Source: Hordeum vulgare subsp. vulgare
Taxonomy: Eukaryota > Streptophyta > Magnoliopsida > Poales > Poaceae
Direction of reading: 5' to 3'
Assembly (NCBI RefSeq): GCF_904849725.1
Contig: NC_058520.1
Span: forward strand, 348,189,670-348,253,669
Length of the DNA: 64,000 nt
The notes under the pieces are model-generated. The model was not told where the DNA came from. It made no database searches and was given only the letters and a program-made list of their open reading frames with translations. Both the position numbers and the translations under genes were made by a program. Every line of letters starts with the position of its first letter. The first letter of the stretch is position 1. This document shows positions 48,800 through 59,014 of this stretch, piece after piece.

Positions 48800-48875
48800 G
48801 GGGCACTAGCGGAGGATCGAACACGGGTCTCCCGGGAAATAGGGAGAGGGCGTGACCACTAGACTAGGTGGGGGT
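48800..48875 (-). other. tRNA-derived (polymerase III promoter-like) fragment
   Basis: Minus strand shows an A-box-like TAGTCTAGTGG (48866-48856), a stem CTCCC/GGGAG in the anticodon-arm position, then a B-box-like GTGTTCGATCC (48823-48813), about 32 bases after the A box. The T-stem does not pair well and no CCA-proximal acceptor stem is visible, so it is not an intact tRNA gene. A SINE head or an old tRNA insertion is possible. Confidence 0.4.
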
Positions 48876-49716
48876 CATAGATACCAGGGGTAGTTGTTCC
48901 TCTTAAGTTAGGCCTTCTGCAGGGCTGGCGCTACACCTGCAACTACAAGAACTCGACGTCGACGCCGGCGAGCACTCCAGCCACCAGCGGAGAGGGAGAT
49001 ATATGGCGGGGGCTGCGGCTATATGGGGGTTTGATTCCCATAGAGAGGGATGGATGTCAGGAGCTAGGGGCAGCGCCACGAGCTTGAGCAGAAGCTCTGC
49101 TCACGGCCATGACGATGTAGGCGCGCAACAGGTGTGGCGATGGCACGGCGATGCTGAAGGCGAACGGGCGGGGGCTACGAAGGTCACGCAAGCGGGCACG
49201 AGCACGGCGATGCAAAACAAAGCGGAGAGGGAGGAGCTGCTCATATCTCCGAGGCTTTTCTTCAGAGATCCTGCACAGCACGGCGAGCGTGGCGACGACA
49301 GAAGCATGGCACGGTCTACGGGCATCGAACGGTAATGAGAAGGCATGAAGGCGGAGCGAGAACTACCTTCTTTAGCTACGGCATGACGAAGACGGAGGGG
49401 ACGCAAAGAGATGATGTCGGTGAGGCGAGGAACACCGGCGGATCTATTGGCCCGAACTGCAGGCGACTACAACGACGGAGAGGACGTCGGGATGATGACC
49501 CTGGCTCGGCCTTGGCACAACAACGAGTCGGGGCGATGGCGAGGCTCTTGGGGAAGACGAGGAAGAAGCGCTCACGGGTCCTCACGCTGACGACGAGCTC
49601 GAGCAGAAGCCGACCATGGCTCTCTGTGGCTAGCGGCAGCAGGGCGAAAGAAGGCCGGCAGCGGCGCTATGGTGGAGCACGGAGAAAGGGGGAAACCCTA
49701 GGCTGCGATCTGCTGA

Positions 49717-49723
49717 TTAAATA
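49717..49723 (-). promoter_or_regulatory. Possible TATA box of the long LTR-like block
   Basis: Minus strand CTATTTAATC about 830 bases inside the LTR start; position fits an LTR promoter. Confidence 0.4.
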
Positions 49724-50552
49724 GACCGGAGGGGGCACGGACATCGCCTCTGTGGCCATGGCACTGGCCCCCTCTACCTCTCGCTATTTGAGGGAGATGG
49801 AAAGGGAGGATGACGACGCGGCTGAGAGGCTGCAGGTGAGACCAGCTATGGCCATGCTGGAAAAAGGAGGGCTCGGCACGCGCGGGGAAGCTAGGTTGGG
49901 CCGCTACTGGGCTGCGCGCTCTTGCTAGCTGCGGGAGGAGGAGGCCCGGATGCTGGCCCTTCTCCAGAAAATCCTTTGCTAAAATAGAAAATTCAAACTT
50001 CCTACACAAAATTAGAGGAAGGTTTTGAATCGCATAGAATATGTTTTGCACTCACAAAATTTGACTCTATTTAATAAAATTGGTTTGGCAATTTTTGAGG
50101 TAGAAAATAAATGCGCCTAATTTTCCCATCGCCTCTGATTTGCAATATTTTAAAATAGTAAAAAATGTAACACACCTGAAACTTGATTCTAAATTATCAA
50201 CAGACTATCTATAGCATTTGCAACATTTTAACATGGTGTTGGGCAAAACTATATTTCACCAAAGCACTAGATTTTTTATTCAAGAAGAAGGGGTTTTCTT
50301 TCAAGCATTTGAATGGAGTGCGTTTTCACTCATGACCAACCATTTGAAGCAATCACATAACAAAGATCCATACCATATTCAATCACCACAAGCAACAAGG
50401 AGCAAATAAAATAAAGGAATGATATGATGATACGATGACATGATGCAATTGTAGACCTCAAGCACCAAATCATATTAAAAGAAAGCACGAATGTCATGGC
50501 ATACAAGGTTCAACATGCATAATGATATAGGGATTGCACTTGGGTTGTTACA

Positions 50553-51530
50553 CAGGCTCCCAAGCGACACCTAACCAATCTAGGAGGCACCACCCTCCAG
50601 AAGATAATAGATCCGGTAGAACAATGAACTCCTTGCTCTTGTGCTTCAATGAATAGTCTCCTCAACACTCAATCACTCTCTCACAGATTTGGCATGGGTA
50701 GGAGAGATTGATTTTCTGGAAAGCAACTTGGGAAGGCTAGACATCAAGTTTCAAATGGTTGGATTGGAATCTCTTGATCTCAACACATGAGTAGGTGGCT
50801 CTCTCTCTGAAAAATGGATCTATCAAGTGTGTGTGTGTTCTTAGTGCTTCCTCTACGAATGACAGGATGTGGAGGGGTATATATAGGCATCCCCCAAAAT
50901 CCAACCGTTAAAACATTATTGCCCAACTCAGTGACACCAAAATGAATCTCGGTGGTAATGAGTTACACTAAATATGGCAACTTTTAAATTCTTGGTGAGA
51001 CTGATATATGAATCTCGGTGGTACCGATACGATGACCTAGGGCGGTTTCCAAATCTCGGTGAGACCAATCTCAAACTTGGAAAATCCGATTCTTGACATC
51101 TGCTCAACGAAAAGTTGGTCACATGCTTTCGATGGCACCGATATGAAACTTGGTGGTACCGAGAGATTAGGGTTTGGCAAAGGATGTGTCACTACAGAAA
51201 AAATGGTAGGGCCGAGTGGGAAAAGTTGGTGGCACCGATTTTCCTGTTTTGGCATGGGACACAGATATTTGTGGGAGAATGACTGAATATTTTTGCTGGC
51301 TATATCTAATCACTTGAGCAACCAATTCATCATAATAGCTCACCCCGTTTTAATAGTACTAGCTTTCCTATGGACTCAAAAGTGGTTCCTCACAAATGTA
51401 AAATGTAGAATCATCTTCCTTGAAGCTTGAGCCAATCCCATTCCTTTCCTTGCATCAAGGGGCTTCTCCTCACAATCCTTTGGCGAATCCTCTTTGTAAC
51501 TCCTCTTATGTGACGTGAATGTTCAGATCC
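50553..51530 (+). repeat. Interspersed repeat with TCGGTGGTACCGA palindromes, unclassified
   Basis: Contains a TATA-like GGTATATATAGGC at about 50877 and a series of near-palindromes: TCGGTGGTACCGAT (51014), TGGTGGTACCGA (51151), TGGTGGCACCGAT (51227), with CTCGGTGAGACC types between. I recall this class as frequent in Triticeae but cannot name it. The right edge is set by the change to Athila-type interior at about 51530; approximate. Confidence 0.5.
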
Positions 51531-53031
51531 ATTAGATTCAAAACAATAGTTTGCGGTTGACGTGGAAACAATAATAATTCAAGCAAACTAGCAAGGTAAT
51601 CATGAACTTTCAAAATAACAAGGCCAAAAGAAAGTTATCCCTACAACACCATATAGTCTGGCTATGCTCTATCATCATTGCACAACGAATTTAAATCATG
51701 CACAACCCCGGTATTGGCCAAGTAATTGTTTCACACCTTTACTTTCTCAAACCTTTTCAACTCTCACGCAATACATGAGCGTGAGACATGGTTATAGCAC
51801 TATAGATGGTGTGGAGTGTAGTGCAGGTTGCAAGATAAAAAGGAGAAGATAGTCACATTAACTAGGCATATCAATGAGCTGTGGAGATGCTCATCAATAG
51901 ATATCAATGTGATTGAGTAGAGATTGCCATACAAATGATGCACTAGAGCTACGAGTATGTGAAAGCTCTTAAAGAAAACTAGTGGGTGTGCATCAAACTT
52001 GCTTGCTCACGAAGACCTAAGGAAATTTTGAGGAAGCCTATCATTGGAATATGCAAGCCAAGTTATATAATGAAAAATTCCCACTAGCTATATGGTGGTG
52101 ACAAAACGAGAGACTCTCAATCATGAAGATCATGGTGCTTAACATGCACAAGTGTGGAAAAAGTGGTAGCATTGTCCCTTCTCTCTTTTTCTCTCATTTT
52201 TTTGGTGGGCTCTTTGGCCTCTTTTATTTCCTCACATGGGACAATGCTCCATTAATGATGGTAATCACACTTTCAACTCAAAACTTAGAGCAACAATGAC
52301 TCTATATGGAATGCCTTCAGTAGTGTACCGTGACAATGATCTAGCATGGCATAGACATTAATGGAAACATCATGCTAGCTACATTACGATCATGCAATGG
52401 CAATGTAGATGTGGTGGCACATGTCATGGTGGTAGTTGCATGGCAATATATCTCGGAATGACTTTGAAAAAGCAATAATAGGTAGGTATGGTGGCTGTTT
52501 TGAGGGAGGCTAATGGTGGGTTTTGTGCACCGGCGAAAGTTGCACGGCCTAAGAAGATAGTGATGGTGGAAGTTAAAAGTGCATCTAAACCATGGACTCA
52601 ACATTAGTCATGAAGAACTCATATACTTGTTGCAAAAGTTCTATTAGTAATCGAAACAAAGCATTCAACGCATACTCCTAGGGGAAGGGTTGGTAGGTAT
52701 AAACCATCGCGCGATCTTGACCGCCACGCAAAGGATGACAATCAATAGACTAATCATGCTCAGATTTCATCACATAGCGGTTCACCATACGTGCATGCTA
52801 CGGGAATCACTAACTTCAACACAAGTATTTCTAGATCCACAACACCTTACTAGCATAACTTCAATATTACCAAAACCACAACTCAAAACTAATTGAGATG
52901 AATTAACTTCTCTAACTATTCAATGCACATGAAGGTGGAAGTTTTCGTATCCCTTTGGATAACTACCCCGTTTGAGACTACTTTCAAAGCATAGATCAAC
53001 TACCAAGCCACTCACCACTGTGCTCTAAAAG

Positions 53032-53155
53032 ATATAAGTGAAGCACATAGAGCAAAAGTATCTAGCTCAAAATATATAAGTGAAGCACATGTGAGCTGAA
53101 TTGTCTACCAAAGGATATAAGTGAAGTTCGACAAAATCACGGTGTGTGCATGTCT
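53032..53155. repeat. Three imperfect 41-42 bp tandem units
   Basis: ATATAAGTGAAG recurs at 53032, 53074 and 53115. Units 1 and 2 also share GCACAT; the third is more diverged. Confidence 0.7.
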
Positions 53156-54013
53156 CTCTCTCTAGGTGTGCAGCAAGGATGATTGTGACACAACAAAAAT
53201 AAAAGACTCCTACGATACAAGACGCTCCAAGCAAAAACACATAACATGTGGTGAATAAAAATATAGCCCCAAGTAACGTTACCGATGGATTGAAGACGAG
53301 AGAGGGGGTGCCTTCCCGGGGCATCCCCAAGCTTAGGATTTTACGTCATCCTTGAATCTCTTGGGGTGCCTTGGGCATCCCCAAGCTTGAGCTCTTGCCA
53401 CTATTTATCTCTTTGTCCACAAGAATTCACCCAGAACTTCAAAACTTCACAACATGAAACTTAAACAGAAACTCGTGATAACATTAGTATGAGAAAGAAA
53501 ACCACCACTTCCTTAGGTACTGTAGCAAACTTAAGTTCTACTTATGCTGATGTTGGGTTACTGTATTTTCAATCTTCCATGGCTAATACCCCCTGATACT
53601 ATCCATAGTTTCATCAAAATAAGCAACCAACACAACAAAAACAGAATTTGTTAACAGCAGACCAGTCTATAGCAATCTGTATATTTAGTATACCTCTTGT
53701 ACATCACAAATTCTGAAACATTACGACAGTCTGAAGAATTTGCGTAGAAATCAGCAGCAAAAAGAATGAACCCAAAATCTCTTACAGAAAAGAAAAGAAA
53801 ATTATTTCCGTGAGCAGAAAGTTTCTGTCTTTTCCAGCATGACCAAACGATCATCCGTGAGACTCGTCATAACGGTTTTGCTTGGCACAAACGCAAAAAG
53901 AAACACAAAAAACACAATCATAACAGAATTATGAAAGTGTCGAAAACACAAAAAGAAAGAAAAAGGATAGATTCGTTGGGTTGCCTCCCAACAAGCTCTT
54001 TTGTTTAACACCC

Positions 54014-54721
54014 TTAGCTAGGCAAAAAGTGATGGAAACAGGTATAGTCATCTTTAGTGCTCAAACCATAAGTAGTGTGATCATTTATCATCTTAAGATC
54101 TTCATCTTTATTGGATGACTCACCACTAGCTCTAGGAACAAAAATAGGCTTGACGGTCTTTTTGAGAGTGAGATTTGGAGTATTTTGCATAGCGGCAAAA
54201 GCAGAACCCAAGTTGGTTATGACATCTTCTAGTTTGCCAATTCTAGAAGAATCATTAACTATAAGTTCCTTCTGCCTTAAATTTTTCAAAAAGTTTCCCA
54301 CTTTGGATCTGTACTGAGTAATTTGATTGTGGATCTTTCTATCCAAACCCTAAGTAAGTTCAACTGTGGCAATTTTGTTTTCAATAGCGTCAAGCATTTG
54401 CATCACATGTTCCAAGGTCAAGGTAGTTCCATTAACCATGAGCGGGGGTGAGCCTACCAAATTCATGATAGCTCTATAGGAGTCAACAGTATGGCTCCCC
54501 AACAAATTCCCGCCTACAATGGTATCAAGGATATAACTATTCCAAGGAGAAATTCCAACATAGAAATTGCGAAGAAGGACGGTAGTGGATTGCTTATGAG
54601 TAGATCTACTTTGAGTATTGCAAATCCTGTACCAAGTGTCCTTCAAATTTTCTTCCTCATTCTGCCTAAAATTGAGAACTTCATTTTCAGGGATATCGTT
54701 TGGAGTGGTGGGTCTAGCCAT
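54014..54721 (-). pseudogene. Gag of the non-autonomous Athila-type element, one stop
   Basis: Starts at ATG 54721 (MARPTTPNDIPENEVLNFRQ). Contains the gag-like block ENLKDTWYRICNTQSRSTHK, LLRNFYVGISPWNSYILDTI and VGGNLLGSHTV. A TAG at 54350-54352 is the only interruption; the same frame continues through ITQYRSKVGNFLKNLRQKE and SSRIGKLEDVITNLGSAFAAM, probably a coiled coil, to a stop at 54014. No zinc knuckle and no pol frame follow; instead the junction TTGGGAGGCAACCCAA comes next. About 235 codons. It could supply capsid for the family if the stop were absent in other copies. Confidence 0.75.
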
Positions 54722-54910
54722 TGATGGACTATCTCACACACAAACGAGCAGGAAGAGAGAGTGAAACAGGCAAAAGAAAATGGCAAAGGAGAAAGGCAAA
54801 TGAAAACGGCAAATGTGAAGTGGGGGAGAGGAAAAGGAGATGCAACTGGCAAAAAAGTAAATGCAGGAGATGAGTTTGTGAGACCTACTTGGATAGATCT
54901 TGATCTCTCC

Positions 54911-54984
54911 TCCCCAGTAATGGCGCCAGAAATACTTCTGATGTCGGCTATGCTACTGCAACAAAAGACCTTGCAATGGCGCCA
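54911..54984 (-). promoter_or_regulatory. Two primer-site-like modules (tRNA-Asp type)
   Basis: Minus strand has TTTTTGGCGCCATTGCAAGG (54984 side) and, about 55 bases on, TTTCTGGCGCCATTACTGGG (54928 side). A third degenerate module, AGAAGGATTCCTAGTGTCGT, lies next to the LTR at 55018-54999. The first functional site cannot be told from sequence. Confidence 0.65.
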
Positions 54985-55018
54985 AAAATAGGTGTGTCGA
55001 CGACACTAGGAATCCTTC

Positions 55019-56568
55019 TGCTACGGCTACGCCTTAAGGGACTTCCTAGATAAATATGCAAAGGATTTCCCCCTTGGCCTTGGAGCCTTGCGTTGGTGTT
55101 CCCTCGAAGTGGAAAGGGTGATGTAGCGCAGCGATGGTAAGTATTTCCCTCAGTTTGAGAACCAAGGTATCGATCCAGTGAAGTAGTATCACAAGAGCGT
55201 GCACAAACACAAAGAACCTACTCCCAACGCTATGAAGGGCTTGTCAATCCCTTATAGATTGTTCGCCAAGTGAGAACTGAAAGCAAAAAAGTAACAAAGC
55301 AAAGTAAAAGTGGGGTGTAAACGATAGATGTGAATAGACCCGGGGGCCGTAGTATTTACTAGTGGCTTCTCTCATGAAAGCAAGTTGACGGTGGGTGAAC
55401 AAATTACTGTCGAGCCATTGATAGAACCGTGCAAAGTCGTGACGATATCTATGGCAATGATTATATCTATAGGCATCACATCCAAAAGAAGTAGACCGAT
55501 ACTTTCTGCATCTACTACTATTACTCCACACGTCGACCGCTATCCAGCATGCATCTAGTGTATTAAGTCCAAAAGAACAGAGTAACGCCTTAAGCAAGAT
55601 GACATGATGTAGATGGACAATCTCATATCAACGACAAAGCCCATCTTGTTACCCTTGATGGCAACTACTCAATGTATGCCTTGCTGCCCCTACTGTCACT
55701 GGGAAAGGTCACCACATGGTAAGAACCCAAAACCAAGCACTTCTCCCATTGCAAGAATCATAGATCTAGTTGGCCAAACAAAACCCAAGACTCGGAGAGA
55801 CTTACAAGGATATCAACTCATGCATATAAGAAATCAGCAAAGACTCAAATATATATCATAGATAATCTGATCACAAATCCACAATTCATCGGATCTCGAC
55901 AAACACATTGCCAAAGAAGATTACATTGGATAGATCTCCATGAAGATCATGGAGAACTTTGTATTGAAGATCCAAGAGAGAGAAGAAGCCATCTAGCTAC
56001 TAACTACGGACCCGTAGGTCTGAAGTGAACTACTCACGAGTCATTGGAGGAGCGATGATGATGATGATGAAGCCCTCCAACTCCAAAGTCCCCTCCGACA
56101 GGGCGCCGGGAAGGGTCTCCAGATGAGATCTCGCGGAAACGGAAGCTTGTGGCGGCGGAAAAGTATTTTCGAGGCTCCCCTCATTTTTTCTGTATTTTAG
56201 GGAATATATAGGCCAAAGATCTAGGTCGGGGGCGCTCAGGGAGGCCACAAGCCCTGCCACCGCCGCCTCCCCCTGGTGGCGGAGTGGGGGCTTGTGGGCT
56301 CCCTCGAGCCCTCCTGGCTTGGCCCACATCCCCCTGATCTTCTTCCGTTCGGGAAAAAATCATTTCAGGGATTTTATTCCGTTTGGACTCCGTTCCAAAA
56401 TCAGATCTGAAAAGAGCCAAAAACACAGAAAAAGAACTGGAACTTGCACTTGGCACTGAATTAATAAGTTAGTCCCAAAAAAGATATAAAAGGTACATAA
56501 AACATCCAAAGATGACAAGATAACAGCATGAAACCATCAAAAATTATAGACACGTTTGAGACGTATCA
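55019..56568 (-). repeat. 5' LTR of the non-autonomous Athila-type element (1550 bp)
   Basis: Starts TGATACGTCTC at 56568 and ends GCCGTAGCA at 55019. TATA box CCTATATATTCC near 56210-56204. Collinear with the solo LTR at 37312-38799, read the other way. Confidence 0.88.
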
Positions 56569-57666
56569 GGCATCACGTCCGAGACAAGTAGACCGATACT
56601 TTCTGCATCTACTACAATTACTCCACACATTGACCGCTATCCAGCATGCATCTAGTGTATTGAGTTCATAACCAACAGAGTAACGCCTTAAGCAAGATGA
56701 CATGATGTAGAGGGATAAATTCATGCAATAGATATAAACCCCATCTTTTAACCCTTGATGGCAACAACACAATGCGTGCCTCACTACCCCTTCTGTCACT
56801 GGTTGAGGACACCGCACGGTATGAACCCAAAACCAAGCACTTCTCCCATTGCAAGAATTATAGATCAAGTTGGCCAAACGAAACCCACAACTCGAAGAGA
56901 ATTACAAGGATACGAAATCATGCATATAAGAGATCAGAGGAGACTCAAATAGTATTCATAGATAATCTGACCATAAATCCACAATTCATCGGATCTCGAC
57001 AAAGACACCGCAAAAGAAGATTACATCGGATAGATCTCCATGAAGATCATGGAGAACTTTGTATTGAAGATCCAAGAGAGAGTGAAGAAGCCATCTAGCT
57101 ACTAGCTATGGACCCGAAGGTCTGTGGTGAACTACCCACGCATCATCAGAGAGGCAATGGTGTTGATGAAGAAGCCCTCCGTATCCGAATCCACCCTCCG
57201 GCACGGCACCAGAACGGTCCCCAGATGGGATCTTGCGGAGACAGAAGCTTGCGGCGGCGGAAAAGTATTTTCATGCCTCTCTCCCGTGGTTTCAGATTTT
57301 TAGGGAATTTATAGGCGGAAAAAGTAGGGCAAAGGAGCCATGGGGGCCCCACAAGCCTGCTAGGCGCCCCCTAGGCCGCGGCTATGGGGCTTGTGGCCTC
57401 TGCCGGAGTCCTTTGCCTTGGTTCTCAAGTTCCCTGCATATCTTCTGTTACGGAAAAAATCTTTCCGAAGGTTTTATTCCGTTTGGACTCCGTTTAATAT
57501 TCTTCTCTGAAAAGGGTCAAAAACACAGAAAAAACAGGAACTAGCACTTGGCACTAAGTTAATAGGTTAGTCCCAAAAAAGATATAAAATGCATACAGAA
57601 CATCCAAAGTTGACAAGATAATAGCATGGAACCATCAAAAATTGTAGATACGTTGGAGACGTATCA
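56569..57666 (-). repeat. Fragment (first 1.1 kb) of another Athila-type LTR
   Basis: Starts TGATACGTCTCC at 57666 and stops at 56569 at a point corresponding to 55472 in the neighbouring LTR. Same orientation as that LTR. Either its LTR was split by the insertion of the element on its left, or the two were joined by recombination. Confidence 0.85.
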
Positions 57667-58574
57667 ATGCGCAGCGCGACGAGGGAGGCGTCGGGGTCGA
57701 GCGACAGCAGAGAGAACTCGGGCTGGAGGGAGGAGGGAGATGGGATCGAGGGAGAGTGAGGGGATCGAAGGAAGAGGTTGCGCAAGGGGGATGAGATAGG
57801 CTCCTCCCTGGCGCGAGGAGGATTGGCCAAGGCGGATCGAGGCCACGCCTCAATCCCTCGTCAGGTGGCGGCGGGGTAGGGAACAAGAGGGAGAGAGTGG
57901 CGAGATCGAGGGAGAGAAGAGATGGGGATCGGGCAGAGCTACTCGTGTCGCTAGGGCTAGCGACGGGAGGAGGGCCTTGGACCGGCTAGTCTCTCTCTCT
58001 CTCTCTTAAAAAAATAAAAGTCTACGCGAGAAAAATAAAAAATGAAAAATAAAAATAAGAATAAGGTGATTAAAAAATAACACCAGAGGCAAAAGAAAAG
58101 GAAATAAACAAAATAAAAAATACTTTTTGGCCTCTTAAAACATGCTCCAATTTATAAAAATAGATTGGGCAATTTTTGAAGAATAAAAAAAACCTTTTTA
58201 TATAAAATTAGGCGCTGGGTTTTAAATAAAACAAAAGTAAAAAAAATATAAAGTTAAAACGAGAGGGTTGCCCCAAAAATAATAGGAATATTTTTTTACA
58301 GTACGGGGAAAATTTATTTAGGCAAAACCAAAAACTGGAATTGCCTCAAAAAAACTAAAAGAGGAGAGAAGAGTTTCCTATTGCACTAAAGACTTTGAAA
58401 GCACTTGAAGCACTCACAACTCAAAACACACACAGGCAAAAGATGATGCAAGATGCCATGATGCACACTAAATGATGACGCAATTGGGATCAACCACGAA
58501 CTCATAACCATCACAATGTTGCCAAACAAGGAAAGAATAACAAAAGGGGGAAGAATTGCATTGGGGCTGTTACA
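57667..58574 (-). repeat. Fragment of a long-LTR Gypsy-type LTR
   Basis: Minus strand starts TGTAACAGCCCCAATGC at 58574, then AT-rich sequence, a (TC)n tract at 57990-58006 and GC-rich sequence; cut at 57666 by the neighbouring LTR. Similar terminus to the block at 45226-50552, but a different family by sequence. Confidence 0.6.
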
Positions 58575-59014
58575 TATATACACATGATCATTGTTGTGAA
58601 TATCACATAATTATGTGCTTTTATATCAATTACCCAACAATAATTTGTTTACCCACCATATGTTTACTACATGAGAGATGCCGCTAGTGAAAATTATGGC
58701 CCTCGGGTCTATTCGCTTATATATTTACAAACGCTACAATTACATTGTTGCCTTTATTTACTTTTTATTTATTTTGCAATTATCCACTATCATCTACACA
58801 CCTCATTTGCTTGCAAATAATGAGTCCAAGGGGATTGGTAACCCTCTTGCCCGCGTTGGGTGCAAGTGTTTGCTTCTTTTTGTGCAGTCACTGAATACGG
58901 GGTTGCATGTTAATCCTATTGGTTCGATAACCTTGGTTCTCACCGAGGGAAATACTTGTCTATACTATGATGCATCATCCATTCCTCTTCACGAAAAACA
59001 CAACGCGGTTCACA
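58575..59014 (+). repeat. 3' portion of a diverged Athila-type LTR
   Basis: Shares with the solo LTR the phrases TTTACCCACCA, GGCCCTCGGGTCTATTC, CCTTGGTTCTCACCGAGGG and ATCATCCATTCCTCTTCA, in plus orientation. More diverged than the other copies. Left edge set by the TGTAACA LTR terminus; right edge ambiguous between 59014 and 59021. Confidence 0.75.

Larger units (their letters stand above)
45226..50552 (-). repeat. Long LTR-like block of a Gypsy-type element, minus orientation, truncated
   Basis: The right edge reads on the minus strand TGTAACAACCCAAGTGC, a typical LTR start of long-LTR Gypsy families. A TATA-like TCTATTTAAT follows at about 49723, then GC-rich sequence. No pol motif or primer site is seen across 5.3 kb, so it is probably one LTR (inflated by a triplication at 46166-48166), cut on the left by the Angela insertion. 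ORFs of 110-129 codons at 49003-49724 on the plus strand lie antisense to the promoter side and look accidental. Family not known. Confidence 0.55.
51531..56568 (-). mobile_element. Gag-only (non-autonomous) Athila-type element, 3' LTR missing
   Basis: Minus strand: 5' LTR 56568-55019 (TGATACGTCTC to GTAGCA), primer-site region with repeated modules, a gag frame 54721-54014, then about 2.5 kb of non-coding interior with two AAGCTTGGGG motifs (near 53325 and 53375). No protease, RT or integrase. The 3' LTR and polypurine tract are absent; the interior stops near 51530. Gag-only members of this group are, to my knowledge, common in Triticeae and rely on proteins from relatives. Left boundary approximate. 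Confidence 0.75.

Noticed and set aside
48800..48875. Intact tRNA gene
   Set aside because: Acceptor stem not visible and T-stem does not pair; kept only as a tRNA-derived fragment.
49003..49724. ORFs of 110 and 129 codons on the plus strand
   Set aside because: GC-rich part of a minus-orientation LTR-like block; overlapping ORFs on both strands, no motif, antisense to the LTR promoter.
51190..51204. CACTACAGAAAAAA, like a CACTA transposon terminus
   Set aside because: The surrounding palindrome series runs through it without a break and no opposite terminus or 3-bp TSD is seen.
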